DNA of 64,000 bases from Acidobacteriota bacterium (GCA_029263315.1 JAJCXR010000020.1:33649-97648), one strand, 5' to 3'. Positions 1-9,618 are shown, numbered from the stretch's first letter. The notes: generated by a model from the letters alone, not told the origin. Program-made: numbers and translations.

Positions 1-1
1 C

Positions 2-586
2 CCCATCGAACCCGTCGCCACCGCCTTGATGGTGATCGATCCCAATCAAGATTTGCCCAGCACTCGGCAAGAGAAGAAAGTGCTGCACGGTGCCCTTGAG
101 CGGCAGTCCGTCCAGCGGGTGCATTGGTTGGAGGGCTCCACCGCCGACGGCACGGCGGTGCGCCAACTCTTGCCGGAAGTCGACCTCTTCCATTTCGCCG
201 GCCATGGGGTGTTCGACGGCTGGGACAGCGCCTTGGGCTTGGCGAAGGACTCACGCCTCAGCGTCGGCGACATCTTCGCCCTGCCCCAGGTCCCCGAGCG
301 GGTCATTCTCTCCGGTTGTGAAACCGGCCGCTCCGGCGATCTCGACCTCTATCGCCTGGAAGACGCCGCCGGCATCGGAGCAGCCTTCCTGACCGCCGGT
401 AGCCGCGAGGTGATCGCCACCCAGCGGCCCGTCGACGACCGTTTAGCGGCCGATTTGATGTCCGGGCTCTACCCGCTCTGGGCCGCCGGTGGCTCGGCGG
501 CGGAAGCCTTGCGTCAAGCACAGATCGCGCAATGGCGGCGATACCCCGCCAGTGACTGGGCGAGCTTTCGAGCCCTTTCGCCTTGA
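2..586 (+). CDS. CHAT-domain caspase-like protease (5' end outside window)
   Basis: The reading frame is open to the left edge, so only the C-terminal part of the protein is present. It carries the two catalytic signatures of the CHAT (caspase-HetF-associated with TPR) fold: FHFAGHG with the catalytic His codon at 203-205, and LSGCETG with the catalytic Cys at 317-319. The tail (DWASFRALSP) is the usual CHAT C-terminus. CHAT proteins often have TPR repeats before the protease; here that part lies outside. The stop is 37 nt from the start of an exported subtilase-like protease, so the two probably share a transcript. The substrate is unknown. Confidence 0.85.
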   Translation, partial: PIEPVATALMVIDPNQDLPSTRQEKKVLHGALERQSVQRVHWLEGSTADGTAVRQLLPEVDLFHFAGHGVFDGWDSALGLAKDSRLSVGDIFALPQVPERVILSGCETGRSGDLDLYRLEDAAGIGAAFLTAGSREVIATQRPVDDRLAADLMSGLYPLWAAGGSAAEALRQAQIAQWRRYPASDWASFRALSP

Positions 587-623
587 TTTCCTATCTATTC
601 GGAGACCGATCGAGGAGACCCCA

Positions 624-2621
624 ATGCTGACACACTCGCCCCTGCAACGCCTCGCTTTGACCGTCGCCCTGCTGACCATGCTCAGCCCCACCGCCCGCGG
701 CGCCGTGTCCTCGGTCACCGTCGAGGCGCCGGTGGTGGCCGGCGACGCGGCCATCGATTGGCAGTGGATCGGGCTGCAAAACGAAACGTCGACGCCCTGC
801 CCCAAACCGTCGGGCAGCCGCTGGCTCGTCGCCAATCTGTTCGTCCCGGCCCTCAATGGAGGCGTCACCAGCGTGCCGGCGGCGCTGCGGCCGTTCTGCG
901 TCTATACCCATGTGAGCCCCGACAACGTCACCACCGCTGATCTCGCCGCCCTCGCCGCCCTCAAGCCACAGCAGCTGAGCGCCCTGGAGATGGACTCCCT
1001 CTCCGTCACCCCCGCCGGCCAATTGGAGGACGCCGTTTGGGTCGACCTCGCCGACCACTTTCTGAGTCAAGCGGGGGCAATGATCCAGGCCGATCCCAAC
1101 GCACCGCCGACACACTTGGCGATCGTCGATACGGCGGAGACCGACTCCCAGAACGCCTATTTGAACCAGGGCAACTCGCCGCACGGCTATACCCTCCTGA
1201 ATATGGCCCGGGCCCTGCTCTGCAACGGCAGCGGCAACGGCAACGGCAGCGACTGTGCCGCCGATGTGACTTCCCGCTTGGCCATGCCCTTTCGCCTGCA
1301 GAGTCTCGGCACCGGCAACCGAGTGGTGCGCGATCTGTTGGACGGTGGCGAATTCGGCTCGGTCGCCGAAGCGGCCCGCGGTCTGCAAGGGGAAGTTGCT
1401 TTCTGGAGCCTGCTCAATCACGACAATCGCCTGGTGCTCAATCTCTCCCTGGGTTGGGATCCGGTCTTCGGCGGCGGTGAGACGTGGATCACCGACATGC
1501 CCCTCGCCGTGCGGGCCGTCTATCGGGCCATCGTCGACGCCCGTTGCCGCGGCGTCTTGGTGGTGGCCGCGGCGGGCAACGATCCCGGCGGCCCAGCGGT
1601 CTCCGGCCCCCTCTACCCAGCCGGCTGGGAACGCCGACCCGCCCCCGACCTCACCGAGTGCGGCGCCGCCCTCGGCTACCTCCCTTGGTCGAGTCATTTC
1701 CCACCGTCCACCAGCACCTACGCGCCCCTCGTCTACGCCGCCTCCGGTGTGCAGGTGGACGGCAACCCCCTAGCCAATCAACGGGCCAGCGCCAGCGCCC
1801 CCTTGGCCGCCTTCGCCGACCACGCAGTGGCCGAAGGGGCGACCCCCGGCAGCCCGACCGCGGTGCTCACCGGCAGCTCGGTGGCCACCTTGGTGGTCTC
1901 GTCGGCGGCGGCCGTGGTGTGGCACCATTTGCCGTCCCTGCGAGCCGATGAGGTGATGGACCATCTCTACCAAGCGGGGGACGACTTGGGACGCAGCCCG
2001 GCGGTCGCCCTGACGAAGACCTCCGCCTCGCCTCCCCCCACCGTCCGTCGGGTTTCCCTGTGTGCCGCCCGCAACCGGGCCTGCGCCGTCGATGGGCCCT
2101 GCTCCGTCCCCCCCTCGCCGTGCAGCAGTTGGGACCCGACCCCCCCAGACCTCAGCACGGCCCTCGAGCTGGCCGTTTTCGAAGACGCCGACGAGGTGGA
2201 CCTGAGCCTCAAGACGGCGGAGCAAGTCCTGCCCAGCGACTGCGCAAGCCGTTCCCTATGGCTGGAAAGCGAAGAAAGCGATCCAGCCGACCCCTGCCCC
2301 GACCTCCAATTCCGCCACCTCGGCCGTTCCCCCTGGCGCACCGAGCCCCAGCCGGGATCGAATTTCTGTCCCTCGTGTCCCTTGAATGAGTCCTCATCGA
2401 CCTTGCTCTTGGAAACCGACGACAGCGATGCCAGTGCCGTGTGGTACGACCCTGTGCTGATACTTTGTGATGATAGCTACACCCTCGGCGTCAGCGAGCT
2501 GGCGGCAGGGGACGTATTGACCGTCTCCGGTATCAGCCTCGGCGGTTGCACCCGAGCCTGGCTCAGCGTCACCACCGAGCGCGGTTCGGTGTCCAGCCCG
2601 CTGTTGATCCTCACCCCTTGA
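624..2621 (+). CDS. Subtilisin-like (S8-type) exported serine protease
   Basis: 665 residues. I chose the ATG at 624 because it begins a clear signal peptide (hydrophobic stretch LALTVALLTML, cleavage near ARG-AVSS); the open frame extends further 5' but overlaps the preceding CHAT gene. A divergent S8 fold is supported by an ordered triad: Asp169 in AIVDTAE, His187 in SPHGYT, oxyanion Asn319 in AAAGNDPGG and Ser419 in TGSSVATL, the counterpart of GTSMATP. The roughly 240 residues after the protease core are Cys-rich and unrecognised, perhaps a secreted beta domain. It is probably extracellular or periplasmic and co-transcribed with the upstream CHAT protease. The distant motifs leave some doubt about activity. 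Confidence 0.75.
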   Translation: MLTHSPLQRLALTVALLTMLSPTARGAVSSVTVEAPVVAGDAAIDWQWIGLQNETSTPCPKPSGSRWLVANLFVPALNGGVTSVPAALRPFCVYTHVSPDNVTTADLAALAALKPQQLSALEMDSLSVTPAGQLEDAVWVDLADHFLSQAGAMIQADPNAPPTHLAIVDTAETDSQNAYLNQGNSPHGYTLLNMARALLCNGSGNGNGSDCAADVTSRLAMPFRLQSLGTGNRVVRDLLDGGEFGSVAEAARGLQGEVAFWSLLNHDNRLVLNLSLGWDPVFGGGETWITDMPLAVRAVYRAIVDARCRGVLVVAAAGNDPGGPAVSGPLYPAGWERRPAPDLTECGAALGYLPWSSHFPPSTSTYAPLVYAASGVQVDGNPLANQRASASAPLAAFADHAVAEGATPGSPTAVLTGSSVATLVVSSAAAVVWHHLPSLRADEVMDHLYQAGDDLGRSPAVALTKTSASPPPTVRRVSLCAARNRACAVDGPCSVPPSPCSSWDPTPPDLSTALELAVFEDADEVDLSLKTAEQVLPSDCASRSLWLESEESDPADPCPDLQFRHLGRSPWRTEPQPGSNFCPSCPLNESSSTLLLETDDSDASAVWYDPVLILCDDSYTLGVSELAAGDVLTVSGISLGGCTRAWLSVTTERGSVSSPLLILTP

Positions 2622-2908
2622 CGGTTTCGGCGCGGCCAGGCCATTGACATCAGCCGATTAGCCTGGCATTAGACTCTTGCCAGTTTCACTGAGACCTGGT
2701 AGCCTGCCCGCATCTGATCGTTTGGAATTTGAGCACTTGCCCACCCCGGAGATTCTGTCGACGGCCGGTGGACGGAACTGTTGTGTCCGGTGATTGCTCC
2801 TGTTTAGCACCATCTCCATGTAGCGCCGTTGGCCCATTCTTGGAGTGGTTTTTCCAGCGTTCTAAACAAATGGCATCTTTCCAGATGCTTTGAAGAGGAG
2901 AGGCACCC

Positions 2909-4297
2909 ATGAGCCTGAGACTTTGTTTTGGAAATACCCGTCCATCGACCTGGCTTTGCTTGGTCGCCGCTTTCGCCATCTTGGGTGCACCGCTCAGCTT
3001 TGCTCAAGGCGGGGGCTCGATCAGCGGCACAGTTCTAGAGAACATCGAGAATGTTTACGGCATCGACATCGCCCTCGAAGACGGCGATGGTGTCCTCGTC
3101 GAGCTGGTTTCCGAGGATGGCGACGTCACCTCGACGACGAGCCAAAACGGTTCCTATTCGTTCACCAACCTGGCGCCCGGCGAGTATCAGCTCATCGCCT
3201 ATGATCGCGACTCCCGGACCGCCACCGCTGACGTCTCCGTCGCTTCCAATCTCGAAACGACGGCCAATGTCGTCCTCATCTCACGCAAGGCGGAAGGAGT
3301 CTTCGTCTATTCGCCAGCCATCGGCGTGGAATCCGGCGTCGACATGAACCCGGACGTCAACGTGGACGGTATTGTCAATTCAGCGGATCTTGTTGCGGTA
3401 CGGCAAGCCAATGGTACCGAGGCTTTCAAGTCGCGTCTCGACGTCAACCGTGACAATTTAGTAGACGATGCCGATGTGGCCCTGGTGGAAGCTGCCTTTG
3501 GCAAGGTTATCGTCAACATCGGCACCAAATACCAAGCCCAGGTGACTCCGGGTGGCAGCATTGCGATGATCGGCGAAGGCCTGGCCTCGGTCCGTTCGGA
3601 AAGTGGCTCCACCACCGGTCTGGTGAGCTGGGCTCCGAACGTTATTGCCGTACCCACTGAGCCCACCGAGCCCGCCGAGATCCGGCCAAATTTCTCGGCC
3701 GACAAACCCTTAGCTTTGCCCAAACCAATGCCCAAGCCGGGAAGCAAGTCGGCGGTCCGCTACAAAATCACCGAGGATACCGGCGTCGCCTCGTCACCGA
3801 TTATCGGCGAATTCAACTTCGACGAAACACCGAGCAATCTAACCTGGATCGATGTCGATTTGGAGACCGGCAGAGTGAAGAATGGCCTCATCGGCCTGAC
3901 CTTGAGCGGTGGATTCTTCTCCGACCCGGTGAATATTGAAGGCGACGTACCGGACGGGATCATCGCCTTCTCGGCCGACGGTTTCGCCCTCTACCATGTC
4001 GTCAACGTCACCGGAACGATGCCCGACAACTTCCCCGTCTACGCTGGAGAAGCGTTTGTCATGGGTAAATGCGACCCGCCCAAGGCCAACGTGAAGTGCC
4101 TGACCAAGCGGGCCAAGGCCACCGATACCTGCTCCTGGCCAGCTCCCTTCGGCGGCACGGGCACCTGTACTGGGGTCGGCAGCATCTGCAGCACCGAAAA
4201 CGCAGCTTGCGCCAGTGGCGGGGCTTGCAAGACCTGCCAAACCCAGTGCACCCGCACCTTGGGTGGAGTGCTCTGCGGTTGCTGGTGCCTTCCCTGA
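2909..4297 (+). CDS. Secreted carboxypeptidase-regulatory-like / dockerin protein with Cys-rich tail
   Basis: 462 residues; GGAGAGG lies just before the ATG. A signal peptide (WLCLVAAFAILGAPLSFAQ) is followed by a carboxypeptidase-regulatory-like beta domain (about residues 33-125, with NGSYSFTNLAPGEYQL). A dockerin-like pair of EF-hand loops follows at about 147-203 (NPDVNVDGIVNSADL and DVNRDNLVDDADV). The middle is unassigned. The last 75 residues hold about 14 cysteines and look like a compact disulfide-bonded domain. Dockerins bind cohesins in cellulosomes, but isolated copies are common in secreted proteins of non-cellulolytic bacteria, so a cohesin partner is not implied. It follows a 287-nt gap in which I see no other gene. 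Confidence 0.75.
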   Translation: MSLRLCFGNTRPSTWLCLVAAFAILGAPLSFAQGGGSISGTVLENIENVYGIDIALEDGDGVLVELVSEDGDVTSTTSQNGSYSFTNLAPGEYQLIAYDRDSRTATADVSVASNLETTANVVLISRKAEGVFVYSPAIGVESGVDMNPDVNVDGIVNSADLVAVRQANGTEAFKSRLDVNRDNLVDDADVALVEAAFGKVIVNIGTKYQAQVTPGGSIAMIGEGLASVRSESGSTTGLVSWAPNVIAVPTEPTEPAEIRPNFSADKPLALPKPMPKPGSKSAVRYKITEDTGVASSPIIGEFNFDETPSNLTWIDVDLETGRVKNGLIGLTLSGGFFSDPVNIEGDVPDGIIAFSADGFALYHVVNVTGTMPDNFPVYAGEAFVMGKCDPPKANVKCLTKRAKATDTCSWPAPFGGTGTCTGVGSICSTENAACASGGACKTCQTQCTRTLGGVLCGCWCLP

Positions 4298-4492
4298 CAC
4301 ACTGAAGATCGTGCCCTCTGCAACGGTCGTCGCCTTCGCAACGGTCGTCGTTGTGGAGGGCAGACGATCGACTCGACGCCCTGGCCGGCCACACGAGCGG
4401 CGATACACGCAAGATCGGTTACCAACTGGGTGCCTTGACCGGCCTTGGCGTCATGGTCCTCGAACGCACCAGCGCACCCTATGAAGTGCCGA

Positions 4493-5347
4493 CTAATCCT
4501 GAAAAATCTCCACCGTTCCGTCATAGGGCGAAACCACCGCGGGGATGGCGGGCGCCCCTGCCGGAAGTGGATGGACGGCACCGCCGGTGCCCGCCGCGTT
4601 GGCGGCATTGTTGGTCAAGGCTGCCGGCACGCCGTGGGGAGGGAGATTCGGTAAATCGAGGGCGATATTGGCTGGCGTCGCTCCCACCTTGGCTGCCGCG
4701 GTGATCGCAGCGCCGGCGGCTCCGAGGGCAGCCAAGGCGCTCGTTCCAGGCGCACCGACGGGTTTGTTGATTCTTACGATGCGCCAGGTCACTTTGATCA
4801 TGTTCGGGCAGTACGAGTAAAGATCGCCGACGGCGGGCGCGGCTGCCCATGGGGCTGTGGACACCTCAACCCAGTAGTGCAGCGCATACCAATACGCGCT
4901 GTGGCCATTGCCCGCGACGTCGAAAGCTCTGAAGTTCTGCAAGTAAACGCGCATTCGCGCCTCGACCGTGCGGTGGTTGGCATTGCCTTGGGAGGTGAGC
5001 GGCGTGAGGTTGTCCCAAAGGACGCCACTTCCGTTCCATTCTCCATTGATCAGATGGCCGCGGTACCAAACGTTGTTGGCATCTTGGGTAAATGGAAAGG
5101 CGGGACCGGCTCCGGCAGGCGGAGCATTGCCCCACGCTTGATCCCAACCTGCCCCCGTTGCAGTGGGTGGATTGTTGGTGTGTCCTCCGGGCCGCTCGAT
5201 GTCGGGGCCGAGCAGGGCGTAGGCGCTGGTACCGCCCATGTTCTGTCCCCCTTGCCAGACGGCGAGTGGTCCCTGCACCTGGGAACGGCAGGCGAAAATA
5301 GGATTGCCAGGGGTCCAGTGGGCGCCGTCATAACAAATTTTCGACAT
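4493..5347 (-). CDS. Putative DNA/RNA non-specific endonuclease-like protein
   Basis: 284 residues starting at the ATG at 5347, chosen because GAGGAG lies 11 nt upstream; the frame is open further 5' without a better site. The centre reads WYRGHLINGEWNG...NLTPLTSQGNANH. This resembles the DRGH/metal-Asn core of non-specific endonucleases (candidate catalytic His98, then Asn and His about 25-30 residues later) as found in bacterial toxin-type nucleases. There is no signal peptide. The C-terminal third is Ala/Pro/Asn-rich low complexity. Nucleases with this GHL..N..G..NL.P motif occur as toxin or contractile-system cargo, but no secretion genes lie nearby. The fold is inferred from one motif, so other roles are possible. 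Confidence 0.5.
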   Translation of the reverse strand: MSKICYDGAHWTPGNPIFACRSQVQGPLAVWQGGQNMGGTSAYALLGPDIERPGGHTNNPPTATGAGWDQAWGNAPPAGAGPAFPFTQDANNVWYRGHLINGEWNGSGVLWDNLTPLTSQGNANHRTVEARMRVYLQNFRAFDVAGNGHSAYWYALHYWVEVSTAPWAAAPAVGDLYSYCPNMIKVTWRIVRINKPVGAPGTSALAALGAAGAAITAAAKVGATPANIALDLPNLPPHGVPAALTNNAANAAGTGGAVHPLPAGAPAIPAVVSPYDGTVEIFQD

Positions 5348-5471
5348 GCTCTTGGTGGGCTCCTCAGGCCATCCCTTGGAGATGACACGTAGTGAGTAGT
5401 GGGCCGGCTCTCGAATACCCACTGTCGGGAGATCGTCGGGAATCTCAGCTGCCAGCCGGCCGAGCGGTTGT

Positions 5472-5978
5472 TCAAGGAACGGTGCGCTGCGCCCTGGCCT
5501 CATGCTGCAACAGCGCCTGCTTCATTTCCAAACCCCCGGCAAATCCGGTCAACGAGCCGTCGGAACCGATCAGACGATGGCACGGGATGACGATGGGGAT
5601 CGGGTTGGTGGCATTGGCCCGTCCCACGGCCCGCACGGCTCGCGGTCGGCCAATCAGCTCAGCGAGTTGCCGGTAGGTGCGCGTTTCGCCGGCCGGGATC
5701 TCCAGCAGGTGGCGCCAAACCGCCCCTTGGAAGGGCGTGCCGCCGGGAGCGAGCGACAGATCGAAACGCCAGCGCCGGCCCTGGTAGTAGGCATCCAATT
5801 GGCGGGACACCTCGGCTGCTGGAGCCTCCTTGGCGGCGATGTCGCCGTAGCGCCGGAAGACCCATGGCAGATCGTCCTCGAGGCTTTCGAGAAAGGAGAT
5901 GCGGTAGAGCCTCGAGCCTCCGTCCACCAGCAGGCCGAGGGGACCGAAAGGGGAAGAGTAAGGGCAGGCGTAGAGCAT
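5472..5978 (-). CDS. ogt: Methylated-DNA--[protein]-cysteine S-methyltransferase
   Basis: 168 residues, the usual length for the family. Removes O6-alkyl groups from guanine by irreversible transfer to its own cysteine. The active-site motif is IPCHRLIG with Cys133, followed by GSLTGFAGG; the helix-turn-helix and Arg-finger region (TYRQLAELIGRPRAVRAVGRANATNP) is intact. The start at 5978 (MLYACPYSSPFG) matches the family; the frame is open to 6473 but that extension overlaps the divergent gene at 6138. The N-terminal domain lacks the Ada transcription-factor module, so this is the Ogt type. About 160 nt separate it from the divergently transcribed oxygenase gene. The gene symbol is assigned by motif only. 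Confidence 0.93.
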   Translation of the reverse strand: MLYACPYSSPFGPLGLLVDGGSRLYRISFLESLEDDLPWVFRRYGDIAAKEAPAAEVSRQLDAYYQGRRWRFDLSLAPGGTPFQGAVWRHLLEIPAGETRTYRQLAELIGRPRAVRAVGRANATNPIPIVIPCHRLIGSDGSLTGFAGGLEMKQALLQHEARAQRTVP

Positions 5979-6137
5979 GGTCCACACTTTACCCGAAGGC
6001 CGATGGCTGGGCGGACGGCGTGGCGAGCTAAACTGGGTTTGCTCTGTTCGATTTTTTACCCCGGCAGGGGACCTCAATAAGAGGCTAGGGTCAGGAGCGT
6101 AGCGACGCCAACTTGGGATGGACTTTGGAGAGCCATA

Positions 6138-8528
6138 ATGACCGCTGCAAGTTTCCAAGAGATTGGTGAGGTGTTGGCTGAGGTCGGGGGCGCGGACGTC
6201 TTCAGCTGTCAACGGAGGCGGTCTTTCAGCGATCTGCACCTCGAGGTCCAGGGCATCGGCAAGATCGAAATGCCGGTGTCCAAGAAACAGGCCCAGGGAT
6301 TGTGCGACATCGCTCGACCCGCGCGTTACGGTCGAGGCACGGCGACGCTGCTCGACCGACAGGTTCGCGATACCTGGGAAATCCCGAAGCAGCAGGTCAA
6401 GATCGATGCACCGCGTTGGCATCGCACTTTGGTGCCGATGCTCCAGCGCTTGCAGGCGAATCTCGGCTTGCAAGGCCAGGGGCTGCTACGCGCCGAGTTG
6501 CACTCGATGCTGGTCTATGCCCGTGGCCAGTTTTTCCGGCCCCACCAAGATTCGGAAAAAGACGATGCGATGATCGGCACGTTGGCCATCACCTTGCCGT
6601 CGCATTTCAAAGGGGGCGCCTTGGTGGTGGAGCACCAAGGGAAGCAGGCGACCTATCGCGGCTCCAAGAAGAACCTCTCCTTCGTGGCCTTCTATGCCGA
6701 CTGCCTGCATGAGGTCCGTCCGGTCACGGAGGGCTACCGAATCGTGCTCACCTACAATCTGATCCTCGAAAAGCAACAACCGTCAGCTCAGGAGACCGGC
6801 CCGGTGGTCCCACCGCTATTGGTGGAAAACTTGGCGCAGGCCCTGCGCTCGCATTTCGAGACACCCCTTCCCCGTCGCCGGCCTTCCAGCGACGACGAAG
6901 CGTTGGGGCCGCCTCCCAATCGCCTGGTCTATCTTCTCGATCACCAGTACACAGAACGGGGATTCGCCGCCCAGCACCTCAAGGGAAGCGATGCCGTGCG
7001 TGCCAATGCCTTGCGCTTGGCCGCCAGGAGTTGCGACTGTGAGGTGGTCGTTGCCCTGGCCGAAATTCAAGAGAGCTGGACGTGTTACGAGACTGACTGG
7101 TCCTATAGTAGCCAAGATCGCTACCGTTATTGGAATCGATATGGTGAGCTCGATGAGGATGATGAGCTCGATGAGGATGATTGGGACGACGAGCATCCGT
7201 CTCAGATTGAGCCGGACGACTACGAGCTCGGGGAGCTTGTCGATCGGGGAATTACGCTGACCCATTGGCAGGACGAGGCCGGCGAGGTGGTACCCCTCAC
7301 CACCCTGGTGTCAGAGGAAGAGGTCTGTTCTTCGACGCCGACCTCGGAGCTCCAAGCCTACGCTTCCGAATACGAAGGGTATACGGGCAACGCTGGCAAT
7401 ACCTTGGACCGTTGGTACCGCCGCGCTGCCATCGTCCTATGGCCCCGCCAACACGATTTTTCGGTGCGGGGGGAGGCGTCTCCTGCCTGGGCATTGCAAC
7501 AATTGCAGCAGCGGATCGACTCCGAGCGGATCGCTGAGGCGCAAAATCTGGCTGACGCGATGCTTACCTTTTGGCCGCAGGTCAGGCCATCGGACGAGGC
7601 GCCCGGCTTTTTTGACCAGGCCCTTGGCGTCGCGTATGGCCTCTACGATCCCTACTTGGCGATGTCCCTCCTCTTGCCGTTCGACGTCGGTGCGATCGGT
7701 CCAGACCAGGCCAACGGGTGGCTGGCCTTGATGCAGCGCTATGGTGACGACTGGGTGCTGGGCCTGCTCGGTGAGTGGGAGCGGGGATTTGATCTTTATT
7801 TCGGGGATACCCTGGGCTGGATCACGCCGCTGCCCCGAGTGTCCGAGGTCTTGTGCTCGGCCGACGGCGTTTGGGGTAGGCAGTGTGGCATCCAGCTCCT
7901 CGAGGTGGCTTGGCGTCGATTGCGCCCAAAGCTGAAAATGGTGATCGAATTGACTCGGCCTGGCCAACGGGGCAAGGCAATGAACGATCTGGTCGAGCCA
8001 CTCCTGGGCATCTTGGAAAGTGCAGAGATCCTGGCGGCGGAGGTCGAGCGCGGCGCGGTGCTCAAGGTGCTGTGCGCCAAGGCGAACGAACCGTTGATTC
8101 CGTGTTTGCTGGCGGTACTGCGCTCCGCGGTGGGTCCTACCGCCGCGGAATCGCCAATCCCCAAGAGCTTCGACATCCTGCGGCAGCGTTGCATTGCGGG
8201 ATTCCGAGCCTGGTTGCAGGTGCCCGCACGGCAGGCAGGGGATTGGAGCCTCGCCTTCGATAGGCATTGTTCGTGTCAGCTGTGCGTCACCTTGGAAAGG
8301 TTTCTCAAAGATGCCCGGCAGCAGGTTTTGGAATGGCCCATCGCCAAAGCCAAGCGCCAGCACATACACAACGTCATCGACGGCCATGAGCTCCCTGTGC
8401 GCCATGAGACGCGGCGTCAGGGGAGCCCCTATGTCTTGGTGCTGACCAAGAAGCAACAGCTCTTCAAGCTCGAAGCGAAGGCGCGGCGTTCGTGGCAAGC
8501 GGATCTCGACTGGCTAGGCGCCTACTGA
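6138..8528 (+). CDS. 2-oxoglutarate/Fe(II)-dependent oxygenase with long C-terminal region
   Basis: 796 residues; GGAGAG precedes the ATG. The N-terminal 210 residues hold a prolyl-hydroxylase-like dioxygenase core with the full iron triad His136 and Asp138 (RPHQDSE) and His191 (DCLHEVRP), plus Arg201 (YRIVLTYNL) for 2-oxoglutarate. The remaining 590 residues are mostly helical and unrecognised, with an extremely acidic stretch around residues 337-367 built partly by an 18-nt tandem duplication. The protein is cytoplasmic (no signal). The substrate is unknown; its position divergent from ogt might hint at alkylation repair, but the core is of the hydroxylase type, not clearly AlkB. Confidence 0.8.
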   Translation: MTAASFQEIGEVLAEVGGADVFSCQRRRSFSDLHLEVQGIGKIEMPVSKKQAQGLCDIARPARYGRGTATLLDRQVRDTWEIPKQQVKIDAPRWHRTLVPMLQRLQANLGLQGQGLLRAELHSMLVYARGQFFRPHQDSEKDDAMIGTLAITLPSHFKGGALVVEHQGKQATYRGSKKNLSFVAFYADCLHEVRPVTEGYRIVLTYNLILEKQQPSAQETGPVVPPLLVENLAQALRSHFETPLPRRRPSSDDEALGPPPNRLVYLLDHQYTERGFAAQHLKGSDAVRANALRLAARSCDCEVVVALAEIQESWTCYETDWSYSSQDRYRYWNRYGELDEDDELDEDDWDDEHPSQIEPDDYELGELVDRGITLTHWQDEAGEVVPLTTLVSEEEVCSSTPTSELQAYASEYEGYTGNAGNTLDRWYRRAAIVLWPRQHDFSVRGEASPAWALQQLQQRIDSERIAEAQNLADAMLTFWPQVRPSDEAPGFFDQALGVAYGLYDPYLAMSLLLPFDVGAIGPDQANGWLALMQRYGDDWVLGLLGEWERGFDLYFGDTLGWITPLPRVSEVLCSADGVWGRQCGIQLLEVAWRRLRPKLKMVIELTRPGQRGKAMNDLVEPLLGILESAEILAAEVERGAVLKVLCAKANEPLIPCLLAVLRSAVGPTAAESPIPKSFDILRQRCIAGFRAWLQVPARQAGDWSLAFDRHCSCQLCVTLERFLKDARQQVLEWPIAKAKRQHIHNVIDGHELPVRHETRRQGSPYVLVLTKKQQLFKLEAKARRSWQADLDWLGAY
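7146..7181 (+). repeat. 18-nt perfect tandem duplication inside oxygenase gene
   Basis: Two identical adjacent 18-nt units (7146-7163 and 7164-7181), each coding for ELDEDD. The unit length is a multiple of three, so the frame is kept and the acidic linker is lengthened. It looks like recent slippage. Confidence 0.9.
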
Positions 8529-8869
8529 TTCTCCTTGTCCAAGGCCCACAAATGGAAGGTGGTCAGGCTGCGCCGGGGCGCCAAAGGCTACATCAGCCGC
8601 AATGTGGACGCGGCGTCGGGGTTCTTGCCGAGCTCGAAAAAACTGCGCAGATTTCGTTTCAGGTCCGGCGACAGGTGATTCCGGCAAGAAGTGCCTGGCA
8701 CCTGCAAGCCCTCCGATGATCCCATTCATGGGCCCTTGACGCGTCTCTAGAAAAGGACTACTCTGGCCAAATGCCACTCAGTCTTGCCCAATGTAGTAAG
8801 GGTCATGCCAGGAAACCAGCTCCTACTTCCTACTGACGCATCAATTCTCTCTTGACTTGGAGTATTACC
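8529..8869. other. Intergenic stretch with an orphan coding-like remnant
   Basis: No complete gene is visible. A frame running from about 8538 to 8677 reads as a basic peptide (AHKWKVVRLRRGAKGYISRN and onward to RFRSGDR) with no start codon, which may be the tail of a decayed gene. A palindromic GTGCCTGGCAC at about 8690-8700 resembles the core of dispersed REP-type repeats. GC content falls sharply toward 8870, marking the border of the next cluster. Confidence 0.3.
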
Positions 8870-9538
8870 ATGCAAATGCAAAACCTTGATGCCTTGATCG
8901 AGAGGTCCAATGTCAAGAGTCTCTCCATTCGCCGACTATTGGCGAGCATTCACAGGGGTGACCCACTAACAATTGTCTCTTCCAAGGTTCTCAAGACATT
9001 GGTCTGGATCAGTCTGCCTATAATGATCCTCGCCTGGCTCATCACCTGGCTTTGGATCTACTATGAATTAGAACGCTGGACGCTAGTTCTAGCATTCGTC
9101 GATCAGTTCTTCCGACTAGGCATCAATCTAGTGATCTTGCGTATAACATATATCAGAGCATCACACCTGGCTCAGCTGCCCCCAGGACCTTTCGTTTCTC
9201 TTAGAGCAGTGGGTCTCCTATTGCGGTGGCTCGGCGAGTGCATTCTAATCCTTTCGATTGGTTCTCTTCTTCAAGCTCTCCTCGGCAGCCCACTCGGACT
9301 TCTTGCCTCCTCTCCCGAAACCTCTTTTGCCCTCGACTTCCTGAAGCCTGGTTTCAAGCTCTTCTCCCTTGCAGTGGCTACTTGGATGCAACTTGTTGGA
9401 TTTCTGACCTTTGCCGGCCTCTACGCCGCCGCCGGGTCGATAGATCTATTCATAGAGATTGAAAAGAACACACGGACTCTAAGGACGTCGACGCTGCGAA
9501 CGAGTCGAGATCATTTCGGCCACGGGACCGAGGCATAA
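8870..9538 (+). CDS. Four-TM integral membrane protein of CHAT cluster
   Basis: 222 residues from the ATG at 8870, preceded by GGAG at a 9-nt distance; a TTG 18 nt upstream is possible but worse placed. Four hydrophobic segments are visible: ISLPIMILAWLITWLWIYY, a weaker one around FVDQFFRLGINLVILRI, LGECILILSIGSLLQALLG, and a C-terminal one near WMQLVGFLTFAGLYAA. Both ends are predicted hydrophilic. I recognise no family. It is the first of four same-strand genes with GC content well below the flanks, ending in a CHAT protease, so it may be the membrane partner of that cluster. Confidence 0.7.
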   Translation: MQMQNLDALIERSNVKSLSIRRLLASIHRGDPLTIVSSKVLKTLVWISLPIMILAWLITWLWIYYELERWTLVLAFVDQFFRLGINLVILRITYIRASHLAQLPPGPFVSLRAVGLLLRWLGECILILSIGSLLQALLGSPLGLLASSPETSFALDFLKPGFKLFSLAVATWMQLVGFLTFAGLYAAAGSIDLFIEIEKNTRTLRTSTLRTSRDHFGHGTEA

Positions 9539-9618
9539 ATTCGATCAGAGCCGCCACCGGAAAAACGCCTCGAGTTTTCCGAGCGGCACACAAACAAATT
9601 CAGCACAGGAGAGCCACG

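Noticed and set aside
5979..6473. 5' extension of the ogt frame to 333 residues
   Set aside because: It overlaps the divergent oxygenase gene, and the family start is at 5978.
8492..8719. Open frame of 75 residues after the oxygenase
   Set aside because: It overlaps the oxygenase end, has no ribosome site and no protein-like pattern.
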